From NCBI GenBank assembly GCA_965368175.1, contig CBDULX010000093.1, positions 1 to 11,632 of the forward strand: a stretch of DNA of 11,632 bases, given 5' to 3'. The DNA comes from CBDULX01 sp965368175 (GTDB taxonomy: Bacteria > Pseudomonadota > Gammaproteobacteria > SZUA-229). Position 1 is the stretch's first letter. Every line of letters begins with the position of its first letter. The notes beneath the pieces were generated by a model. It did not search any database, was not told where the DNA came from, and was given only the letters and a program-made list of their open reading frames with translations. Both the position numbers and the translations under genes were made by a program. Positions 1 to 5,609 of this stretch are shown piece by piece.

Positions 1-77
1 TGGTCGGGGTAGAGAGATTCGAACTCCCGACATCCTGCTCCCAAAGCAGGCGCGCTACCAGACTGCGCTATACCCCG
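1..77 (-). tRNA. tRNA-Pro (anticodon UGG)
   Basis: Read on the minus strand this is a complete 77-base tRNA with an encoded CCA end. The seven-base acceptor arms CGGGGTA and TACCCCG pair perfectly, with discriminator A before CCA. The anticodon stem CCTGC/GCAGG closes a seven-base loop TTTGGGA, which places anticodon TGG at positions 43 to 41. The T arm contains the usual GTTCGAATC. UGG reads proline codons, probably most of the CCN box after wobble modification. The 3' end lies exactly at the window edge, so any downstream tRNA or terminator is out of view. Confidence 0.97.
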
Positions 78-102
78 ATACTCACCTCAGCGAGGGAACC
101 GG

Positions 103-131
103 ATAATACGGCTATATGCCCTTCAGGTCAA
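103..131 (-). promoter_or_regulatory. sigma70-type promoter of tRNA-Pro
   Basis: On the minus strand a TTGACC -35 box (131-126) is separated by exactly 17 bases from a TATTAT -10 box (108-103). A GC-rich stretch follows the -10 box, as is common at stable-RNA promoters under stringent control. Initiation near position 96 would leave a leader of about 20 bases before the mature tRNA end at 77. The boxes and spacing are seen directly; stringent control is inferred from the discriminator. Confidence 0.7.
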
Positions 132-160
132 CTATCAGTATAGTCAAATATAGCAAATCA

Positions 161-188
161 TTGCTTGTAGTAGCCATAGCGTTAATGA
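161..188 (+). promoter_or_regulatory. weak candidate folD promoter
   Basis: TTGCTT (161-166) and TAATGA (183-188) are spaced by 16 bases, about 40 bases upstream of the preferred folD start. The match is only moderate. It is listed because folD has no upstream gene on its own strand in this window and therefore needs a promoter between the tRNA promoter and position 227. Confidence 0.25.
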
Positions 189-226
189 GAAAATTCAGCG
201 CCTTACCTCTGAGGATCTGTTTCACC

Positions 227-1087
227 ATGCCCGCGCAAATAATCGATGGCAAAAAAATCGCTGCTGAGTTACGTCAAGACATCAAAAAACAGGTGCATCA
301 ACGCCTGCAAAAGGGTTTACAGGTTCCTGGTCTGGCAGTGGTTCTGGTAGGTAAAGATCCGGCATCAGAGGTTTATGTTAGAAACAAGCGCAAGGCCTGT
401 GAAGAAACCGGCATCCTGTCAAAAGCTTACGATCTGCCAGCCACTACTACTCAGGATAAATTGCTAGATCTGATCGATAGTTTAAACGATGACCCGGAAA
501 TCCACGGCATACTGGTACAACTGCCCTTACCGACGACCATTGACACTGAAACAGTGATAGAGCGCATCCATCCGGATAAAGATGTGGATGGTTTTCACCC
601 TTACAACATTGGCCGTCTGGCTCAACGTATACCAACCTTACGTCCCTGCACGCCTTATGGTGTGACTCTGTTACTGGATTCTATAGGTGAAGTTTACAAG
701 GGTCGTAACGCAGTGATTGTAGGTGCCTCGAATCATGTAGGGCGCCCAACGGCTATGGAATTATTGCTCGCTGGGGCTACTGTGACATCCACTCACCGAT
801 TCACCAACGACCTCGAAGACCATGTTCGTCGTGCCGATATTCTGGTGGTAGCTGTAGGTAAACCCGGGCTGGTAAAGGGTGAGTGGATCAAACCTGGCGC
901 CACTGTGATCGATGTAGGCATCAACCGGCGTGAAGACGGCACTCTGGTGGGTGATGTGGATTTTAAGATTGCAGCTGAACGAGCCGCCTGGATTACACCC
1001 GTGCCGGGTGGTGTAGGCCCAATGACCGTTGCCGTATTGCTGAAAAACACCCTGCAGGCAGCGGTTAGCAAAGACAGTCGATCCTGA
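227..1087 (+). CDS. folD: Bifunctional methylenetetrahydrofolate dehydrogenase / methenyltetrahydrofolate cyclohydrolase
   Basis: FolD interconverts 5,10-methylene-THF, 5,10-methenyl-THF and 10-formyl-THF in the cytosol using NADP, feeding purine and formyl-Met synthesis. The 286-residue product has the family's usual length. Visible motifs are the catalytic Y50-x-x-x-K54, the substrate-site segment around VQLPLP (97-102), D122-G-F, the dinucleotide-binding GASNHVGRP (166-174) and the C-terminal TPVPGGVGPMT (257-267). The frame is open from 116, but that extension runs across the tRNA promoter and has no family counterpart. The ATG at 227, beginning MPAQIIDGK, matches homologues, and GAGG lies 12 bases upstream. 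It appears monocistronic and converges on the CBS-domain gene. Confidence 0.97.
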   Translation: MPAQIIDGKKIAAELRQDIKKQVHQRLQKGLQVPGLAVVLVGKDPASEVYVRNKRKACEETGILSKAYDLPATTTQDKLLDLIDSLNDDPEIHGILVQLPLPTTIDTETVIERIHPDKDVDGFHPYNIGRLAQRIPTLRPCTPYGVTLLLDSIGEVYKGRNAVIVGASNHVGRPTAMELLLAGATVTSTHRFTNDLEDHVRRADILVVAVGKPGLVKGEWIKPGATVIDVGINRREDGTLVGDVDFKIAAERAAWITPVPGGVGPMTVAVLLKNTLQAAVSKDSRS

Positions 1088-1123
1088 GCCTGGCATCAGC
1101 TGGAATACTCAGTTGATCAGGCT
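1087..1123. terminator. Shared hairpin between convergent folD and CBS gene
   Basis: The arms 1087-1102 and 1110-1123 form a 14-base-pair stem with one G-T wobble and a two-base bulge (GC), closed by a seven-base loop. The hairpin overlaps the stop codons of both convergent genes. No clear T-run follows on either strand, so it may be a 3'-end stabilising or bidirectional stop structure and not a textbook intrinsic terminator. Confidence 0.5.
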
Positions 1124-1526
1124 AGTCAAATTCAACCAGGCCCTTCAGCACCATGTCGGTGAAACTGACTATACCCACCACATTATTACAATCCACCACC
1201 GGTGCTCTGGCCAGGCCGAAATTTTCGAATAATCGTGCGCAGTAGCGAATATCCATATCCGGTTGCACACTGATAACCGGTTTCGACATGATTTCAAACA
1301 CATTCACTCGATTGGGTGAGCGATCTTTAGCCAGAACATGCTTGGCGATGTCAGAAATCAGCACCATGCCATATTCATCCTGATCATTGCGTTTCTGCAC
1401 TATGAGTGCCTTGGTACCCACGTGTTTCATACTTTTAAGGGCTTCCATCACGGTTACTTTTCCGTCCACGAAATCAAAATTGGTTTTCATGACATCACGC
1501 ACATGTACGATTTTCTTTTGAGTCAT
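1122..1526 (-). CDS. Stand-alone tandem CBS-domain protein
   Basis: This 134-residue protein consists of two CBS motifs (about 8-65 and 76-131) and little else, so it is a single Bateman module. Such modules bind adenine nucleotides, SAM or related ligands and gate partner proteins. The second motif carries the typical VGIVSFTD stretch (117-124) with S121 and D124. The first has GMVLISD with D59 but lacks the Ser/Thr at the equivalent position, which may leave one site weaker. It is the last gene of the operon: its ATG overlaps the stop of the PII-like gene by four bases (ATGA), with GGAGG seven bases upstream, so translation is probably coupled. A regulatory role on the DUF1538 membrane proteins is inferred from this context. 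Confidence 0.9.
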   Translation of the reverse strand: MTQKKIVHVRDVMKTNFDFVDGKVTVMEALKSMKHVGTKALIVQKRNDQDEYGMVLISDIAKHVLAKDRSPNRVNVFEIMSKPVISVQPDMDIRYCARLFENFGLARAPVVDCNNVVGIVSFTDMVLKGLVEFD

Positions 1527-1873
1527 AGTTCATCCTCCACGACTGAAACAAGTTTTTCGATCTGATGCGCCACACCCACTGCATCTTCCACATCAATCTG
1601 GATGGCGATACCCGTACCCAAACTGGTGTCAAACTCACCTACAATTCCAATTTCTTCCAGTATATTGCGAGATAAATGCTCTTCCACCAGAAACAGCAAC
1701 ATATCTCGTTGGGTCTCCAGTGACAGACCAAAGAAGGTTGTGCTCTTATTCAGCCCCTCCCCCCTGGCATTACTAATCACAGTTGCACCGGTTGCACCAG
1801 CATTGCGCGCGGCGTTCATAACCGCATCGGTTTTGGCATCTTCTACAAAAGCAATAATTAGCTTGAAATGCAT
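1523..1873 (-). CDS. PII-like signalling protein (P-II family)
   Basis: At 116 residues this has the size and pattern of a PII/GlnB-fold protein: a first strand MHFKLIIAFV, a T-loop-like segment (about 36-54, NARGEGLNKSTTFFGLSLE) and a C-terminal strand-helix part with the B-loop-like LGTGIAIQIDVEDAVG (85-100). PII proteins are trimers that bind ATP/ADP and often a second effector, and control transporters or enzymes by inserting the T-loop. Here the T-loop lacks the uridylylated Tyr-51 context of GlnB/GlnK, and no amtB, glnA or glnD is nearby. It is therefore a specialised PII-like protein, not the general nitrogen regulator. It lies 11 bases after the second DUF1538 gene and overlaps the CBS gene by four bases, which suggests it regulates the membrane proteins. 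Confidence 0.87.
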   Translation of the reverse strand: MHFKLIIAFVEDAKTDAVMNAARNAGATGATVISNARGEGLNKSTTFFGLSLETQRDMLLFLVEEHLSRNILEEIGIVGEFDTSLGTGIAIQIDVEDAVGVAHQIEKLVSVVEDEL

Positions 1874-1884
1874 AGCATCGTCTC

Positions 1885-2664
1885 TCAGTTAGCTTTTTTT
1901 GTTTTTCTGGTCCTGTGCTCAGACAGCTTGGCATAGGCCATCACGCTCATCACCGGAAATAAACAGGCAAAAGCGATCAGCCCAAATCCATCGATCAGGA
2001 CATTTCGCCCAGGTACCTGTTCAGCCAAACCCAGTCCCAGGGCTGCGACCAGGGGTACTGTTACTGTGGATGTACTAACTCCCCCCGAATCATAGGCCAA
2101 AGGTACGATGATTTTGGGAGCAAAGTAAGTCTGTATGACCACAATGACATAACAGGTGATTATGAAGTATTGAATCGGCTGGCCGCTAACAATTCTGAAA
2201 CTGCCCAGAGAAATACCTGTGGCTACACCCAGAGCCACTGCAATCCTTAAGCCCCATACTCCGATGGCGCCACCAGACACTTCATTTGCCTTAATCGCGA
2301 CCGCAATCAAACTCGGCTCAGCAATTGCTGTGCTGAAACCAATGGTGAAAGCAAAAATATAAATCCAGTAATAATCCGCCCAATGCACAGTCTGGTTAAC
2401 CGCTTCCAAACCATCATAAATAAATGCAGGATTGGTTAACTGATTCGCCATCAGTCTTCCCAATGGGAACAGGGCTTTTTCCAGCCCCAACAAAAACAAT
2501 GACAAGCCTAACAGAACATATACAAATCCAATTAACACTCGGTGTAAATTAGGTATAGGTTTACGAATGACCAGAAACTGGAAGCCAAAAATAATAACCG
2601 CTATTGGAATGACATCCGTTATGGTAGCAAGCAGTGTTTGCAGCAGATCAGATAAAACGCCCAT
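1885..2664 (-). CDS. DUF1538-family membrane protein (second copy)
   Basis: This 259-residue, very hydrophobic protein has about six to seven predicted membrane helices and a positively charged cytoplasmic-looking tail (HRTRKTKKAN). I recognise the DUF1538 family by the segments RKPIPN (34-39), LEKALFPLG (61-69), TAIAEPSLIAVA (112-123), the YDSGGVSTSTVTVPLV loop (191-206) and GRNVLIDGFGLIAFA (219-233). The function of DUF1538 is not established to my knowledge. The conserved Glu-Pro (116-117) and Asp-Ser-Gly-Gly (192-195) inside membrane-like stretches recall ion or substrate sites of carriers, which is inference. It aligns along its full length with the preceding gene, and its ATG shares one base with that gene's stop codon. 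Confidence 0.88.
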   Translation of the reverse strand: MGVLSDLLQTLLATITDVIPIAVIIFGFQFLVIRKPIPNLHRVLIGFVYVLLGLSLFLLGLEKALFPLGRLMANQLTNPAFIYDGLEAVNQTVHWADYYWIYIFAFTIGFSTAIAEPSLIAVAIKANEVSGGAIGVWGLRIAVALGVATGISLGSFRIVSGQPIQYFIITCYVIVVIQTYFAPKIIVPLAYDSGGVSTSTVTVPLVAALGLGLAEQVPGRNVLIDGFGLIAFACLFPVMSVMAYAKLSEHRTRKTKKAN

Positions 2665-3398
2665 CAGGTCACTATCCCGAAGATCATGACGAATATCATC
2701 GGTGTTAATGATGCAAAGGCAATCAGTCCAAAACCATCACTCATTGGATTACGTCCTTTGATGGATGATGCCAGGCCGACACCCAGGGCCGTCACCAGTG
2801 GAACCGTAATGGTTGAGGTTGTTACCCCACCTGAATCATAGGCGATCCCGATAATTTCTTTGGGTGCAAACATTGTCATTATCACCACCAGAATATAGCC
2901 CCCAATGATCATATAGTGTAGAGGCCAGCCTTTAAGAATTCGGAAGACCCCCATCACAATGGCCACTCCCACAGAAACCGCCACAGTCATGCGCAGTCCG
3001 AAAGCATAATTTTCCATGGCTTGCCGAGTATTTTCAATGATCCCACCACTGGCCGCCATCTTTGAGGCCTCAGACGCCACCGCAATCAAGGCCGGTTCCG
3101 CAACTGTTGTTCCAAAACCCAGGGCAAAGGAGAACACTAGCAGCCAGACCACACTACCTTTTTGGGCAAAGGCATAGGCCATACTTTCACCAATGGGGAA
3201 TAAACCCATTTCCAGACCATTTATAAAGAATGTCAGACCCAGGATGACAAACAGCGTCCCAATGATGATATCCAGGAAATTTGGAATGGGTTGCTGCAAA
3301 ACTACCAGCTGAAAGAAAGCAATAACAACAATTATAGGGAGTAAATCCCTTAAACTGCCCATCATTGATTTCAGCAATGCACCGATAGACCCTTTCAA
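2664..3398 (-). CDS. DUF1538-family membrane protein (first copy, TTG start)
   Basis: This 244-residue multi-pass membrane protein is paralogous to the next gene. Shared landmarks are QQPIPN (35-40), LEMGLFPIG (62-70), TTVAEPALIAVA (97-108), YDSGGVTTSTITVPLV (187-202) and GRNPMSDGFGLIAFA (215-229). Compared with its partner it has about 14 extra residues in the loop near 117-130. The start is TTG at 3398, with GAGGG four bases upstream. That start puts PIPN at residues 37-40, against 36-39 in the partner, whereas the ATGs at codons 12 and 13 have no ribosome binding site. It is the first gene of the operon. Many DUF1538 proteins are, as I recall, longer two-domain forms, so these two may assemble as a heterodimer. 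The transported substrate, if any, is unknown. Confidence 0.88.
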   Translation of the reverse strand: MKGSIGALLKSMMGSLRDLLPIIVVIAFFQLVVLQQPIPNFLDIIIGTLFVILGLTFFINGLEMGLFPIGESMAYAFAQKGSVVWLLVFSFALGFGTTVAEPALIAVASEASKMAASGGIIENTRQAMENYAFGLRMTVAVSVGVAIVMGVFRILKGWPLHYMIIGGYILVVIMTMFAPKEIIGIAYDSGGVTTSTITVPLVTALGVGLASSIKGRNPMSDGFGLIAFASLTPMIFVMIFGIVT

Positions 3399-3599
3399 AA
3401 CGCCCTCATTATTTTTCTTTATCCTGTTTAGTATAAGTTGTTTTTAATTTATTTCTGTCTTTTACCATAATTTCTTCTTAATGAAATCACAGACATATTC
3501 ATTAATTGATTTATTCAATATCATTGTTTGTTATTATTGATTAGATATATCAATGACATTTCCTTATGGTAGCACCATGCAAATACAAAGGAGACCCAA
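3399..3599. promoter_or_regulatory. AT-rich divergent control region, DUF1538 operon / rubrerythrin
   Basis: This 201-base spacer holds no gene. For the minus strand, TATACT at 3435-3430 is a good -10 box about 32 bases before the TTG start, but its -35 partner is poor. Toward rubrerythrin there are two dyads of the same half-site: ATTGA/TCAAT at 3505-3519 (5-base spacer) and ATTGAT/ATCAAT at 3536-3554 (7-base spacer), with centres 33 bases apart, about three helical turns. They may be operators for the stress cluster. AAGGAG at 3588-3593 is a strong ribosome binding site, six bases before the rubrerythrin ATG. Confidence 0.45.
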
Positions 3600-4067
3600 A
3601 TGAACTCAGATAACTCTGTAACGATCAAAAATTTAGAAGCGGCATTTGCCGGTGAATCTATGGCACATATCAAATATTTATATTTTGCAAAAGTTTGCCG
3701 CCAACAGGGCGACGATAAAACCGCACAGGTGTTTGAAGACACAGCTGCCCAGGAAATCCTGCATGCTATAGGCCATGCAGATCTGTTATTTCCAGCCAGT
3801 CAACTGAATCCGGCAAAATGCCTGGAACTTGCGATTGAAGGTGAGACCCATGAATATACGGAAATGTACCCATCTTTCTACCATATGGCGATAGAAGAGG
3901 AAAATCAGGCGGCGGCGGATGAGTTCGCTGAACAGATCGATGAATCGAAAGAGCATGCCGAATACTTCAAAACAGTGCTGGAAAAAGCTGCTAAACGCTT
4001 TTCTGCTCTGGCAAAGGTTGAAGAACGCCATGCTAACCATTACATAGACACATTAAACAAAATTTAA
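3600..4067 (+). CDS. Rubrerythrin-family diiron protein lacking a rubredoxin domain
   Basis: Rubrerythrins reduce hydrogen peroxide to water in the cytosol using electrons from rubredoxin. This 155-residue protein is the ferritin-like four-helix domain only. Candidate diiron ligands come from AGES (E19), the EILH motif (E52, H55), GETHEYTEMYP (82-91, with E82, E85 and E88 available) and ESKEH (115-119). Classical rubrerythrins end with a fused CxxC...CxxC rubredoxin domain. Here it is missing, and a separate rubredoxin gene follows after 20 bases, so the electron donor is probably supplied in trans. A strong AAGGAG site precedes the ATG. The family is secure; the peroxidase role is inferred from the family and the neighbours. 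Confidence 0.93.
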   Translation: MNSDNSVTIKNLEAAFAGESMAHIKYLYFAKVCRQQGDDKTAQVFEDTAAQEILHAIGHADLLFPASQLNPAKCLELAIEGETHEYTEMYPSFYHMAIEEENQAAADEFAEQIDESKEHAEYFKTVLEKAAKRFSALAKVEERHANHYIDTLNKI

Positions 4068-4087
4068 GCCCGGACCAGGAGTTAGTA

Positions 4088-4252
4088 ATGAAGAAGTATG
4101 TATGTATTGTATGTGGATTTATCTACGATGAAGAACTGGGATTGCCCGAAGAAGGTATAGCGCCGGGCACTCGCTGGAGTGATATACCAGAAGACTGGGC
4201 CTGCCCCGAATGCGGTGTCTCCAAATCTGACTTCGAAATGGAAGAAGTCTAA
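4088..4252 (+). CDS. Rubredoxin (54 residues)
   Basis: This is a small iron-sulfur electron carrier with a single Fe(Cys)4 centre. Translation gives 54 residues starting MKKYVCIVCGFIYDEELG and ending in acidic residues. The four cysteines C6, C9, C39 and C42 form the two CxxC knuckles. The aromatic core positions Y4, Y13, W37 and F49 and the IPEDWACPECGVSKSDF stretch are classical. AGGAG lies six bases before the ATG. It sits 20 bases after rubrerythrin and 74 bases before the rubredoxin reductase gene. It therefore very probably shuttles electrons from the reductase to rubrerythrin, although other acceptors are possible. Confidence 0.96.
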   Translation: MKKYVCIVCGFIYDEELGLPEEGIAPGTRWSDIPEDWACPECGVSKSDFEMEEV

Positions 4253-4260
4253 TTGAATCA

Positions 4261-4295
4261 TACCGACCTCATAGATGAACTCGTCGAGGTCGGTA
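4261..4295 (+). other. Strong RNA hairpin between rubredoxin and its reductase
   Basis: TACCGACCTC (4261-4270) and GAGGTCGGTA (4286-4295) form a perfect 10-base-pair stem. Inside it GATG/CGTC can add four more pairs (one wobble) beyond a three-base bulge, with a four-base loop. No T-run follows directly. It could be a partial terminator or a processing or stability element that sets reductase output below that of rubredoxin and rubrerythrin. The structure is seen; the role is inferred. Confidence 0.5.
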
Positions 4296-4326
4296 CTCAC
4301 AAATTTTAAATTTCAAAAGGTTTAAC

Positions 4327-5457
4327 ATGCACCCGATTACCATTATTGGCAGCGGCCTGGCTGGCTATACCCTGGCCAGGGAAATCCGAAAACTGGATGA
4401 GAACGTCGGGATACGTATTATTACTGCGAATGCCGGCCAGTTTTATTCCAAACCTATGCTGTCCAATGCACTGAGTAAAAAACTCAGCATTGAAAAGCTA
4501 GCTACTTCGTCGGCCCAGAAAATGGCCGAACAGCATAAACTGGAGATTGTGAATCACTGCCGAGTGCAACAAATCGATGGCCAGCAGAAACAGCTGGTGA
4601 CTGATTCGGGTAGCTATACATACAGCCAGCTGGTGCTGGCCAATGGTGCAAACCCTATACAAATTCCAGTTCACGGTGATGCCTCTGAAAATATCATCAG
4701 CGTCAACTCACTGGACGATTACGCCCATTTTTCCGAACAACTCAAATCGGCCAGACATATCAGCATCATGGGTGCGGGCCTGATTGGTTGTGAATTTGCC
4801 AATGATTTGAGTAATACCGGTTATCAGGTCACACTCATTGATCTGGCTGATCGTCCCCTGGGACGTCTGCTACCAGAAAAAGCTGCTGCCAGTCTACAGG
4901 AAAAACTGTCAAATCTGGGCATAGAATGGCGACTCAGCCAGAGCGTACAGTCGGTTAACCATATAGGCTCGGGACTTGAAATCACCCTGAATGACGGATC
5001 AAGAATGTCTACCGACCTGGTGTTATCTGCAATTGGCCTCAAGCCTGATATCCATCTGGCAGAATCAGCCGGACTGACGGTCAACCGCGGTATCGTGGTC
5101 GATAATTATCTTAAAACCTCAGCGGATTCGATTTATGCTCTGGGTGACTGTATGGAACTCAATAGTAGCGTCCTGCCGTTTGTGATGCCAATAATGATAG
5201 GCGCCCGGGCACTGGCCCAGACCCTCACAGGCAATGCAACAGCTGTGATCTACCCTGCCATGCCGGTAGTGGTGAAAACTCCGGCACAACCTGCCGTAGT
5301 TTGTCCCCCGCCGAGAGGTGCAGAAGGCGAGTGGCAGGAAACGCTCACAAATTCAGGTGTAAAAGCCTGTTTCTATCAGGACCAGCAATTACTCGGCTTT
5401 GCCCTAACCGGTGATGCAGTAGCCGAAAAACAACAACTGGTGAAACTGATGACCTAG
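4327..5457 (+). CDS. Rubredoxin-NAD(P)+ reductase, FAD-dependent
   Basis: This 376-residue flavoprotein belongs to the two-dinucleotide-fold reductases. An FAD-binding GSGLAG lies at residues 8-13, an NAD(P)H-binding GAGLIG at 149-154, and the FAD-contacting YALGD (270-274) near the end of the oxidoreductase domain. The C-terminal domain contains PVVVKTPAQPAV and PPPRGAEGEW (313-336), which I recognise from pseudomonad rubredoxin reductases (RubB/AlkT type, about 385 residues). It transfers electrons from NAD(P)H to rubredoxin. AAAAGG lies six bases before the ATG. Downstream of rubrerythrin and rubredoxin it completes a peroxide-reducing chain. No alkane hydroxylase is present, although such reductases also serve AlkB systems elsewhere. 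Confidence 0.92.
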   Translation: MHPITIIGSGLAGYTLAREIRKLDENVGIRIITANAGQFYSKPMLSNALSKKLSIEKLATSSAQKMAEQHKLEIVNHCRVQQIDGQQKQLVTDSGSYTYSQLVLANGANPIQIPVHGDASENIISVNSLDDYAHFSEQLKSARHISIMGAGLIGCEFANDLSNTGYQVTLIDLADRPLGRLLPEKAAASLQEKLSNLGIEWRLSQSVQSVNHIGSGLEITLNDGSRMSTDLVLSAIGLKPDIHLAESAGLTVNRGIVVDNYLKTSADSIYALGDCMELNSSVLPFVMPIMIGARALAQTLTGNATAVIYPAMPVVVKTPAQPAVVCPPPRGAEGEWQETLTNSGVKACFYQDQQLLGFALTGDAVAEKQQLVKLMT

Positions 5458-5470
5458 TAATTCCCGGTCC

Positions 5471-5585
5471 GCAAATAAACGCTAATTAACGCAATTGTAT
5501 TTGTGCGCCTATGTCGCATTACACTGAATAAATGCTTTGTTTTTTATTTGCGTTTATTAGCGTTCATTTGCATTAATTTGCGTTT
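5471..5585. repeat. Imperfect inverted repeat with GCGTTTATTAGCG-type units
   Basis: The 152-base spacer between convergent genes contains two 24-base arms, 5471-5494 and 5548-5571, that are reverse complements with two mismatches and 53 bases between them. After the right arm a related, degenerate unit (TTTGCATTAATTTGCGTTT) continues to about 5585. The low-complexity TTTGCGTTnATT pattern resembles intergenic repeats scattered in many bacterial genomes, which is a recollection and has not been checked. A transcript from either strand could fold here, so the element may also separate the convergent transcripts. Confidence 0.6.
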
Positions 5586-5609
5586 TCTTGTAAGTATTAA
5601 TCCCTAACA

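Noticed and set aside
116..226. 37-residue N-terminal extension of folD
   Set aside because: It runs through the -10 and -35 boxes of the opposite-strand tRNA promoter, has no ribosome binding site and has no counterpart in FolD. The ATG at 227 fits the family.
1523..1873. Assignment as GlnB or GlnK
   Set aside because: The T-loop lacks the uridylylation tyrosine context, and no amtB or glutamine synthetase gene is adjacent.
3505..3554. FNR/Anr boxes upstream of rubrerythrin
   Set aside because: The half-sites look similar (TTGAT...ATCAA), but the spacers are not the required four bases, so no standard FNR site can be claimed.
4327..5457. Alkane-degradation gene cluster, suggested by the AlkT-like reductase
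   Set aside because: No alkane hydroxylase, alcohol dehydrogenase or AlkS-like regulator is present; the neighbours are rubrerythrin and rubredoxin.
5471..5585. CRISPR-like repeat array
   Set aside because: There are only two inverted copies plus a degenerate unit, with no regular spacers and no cas genes.
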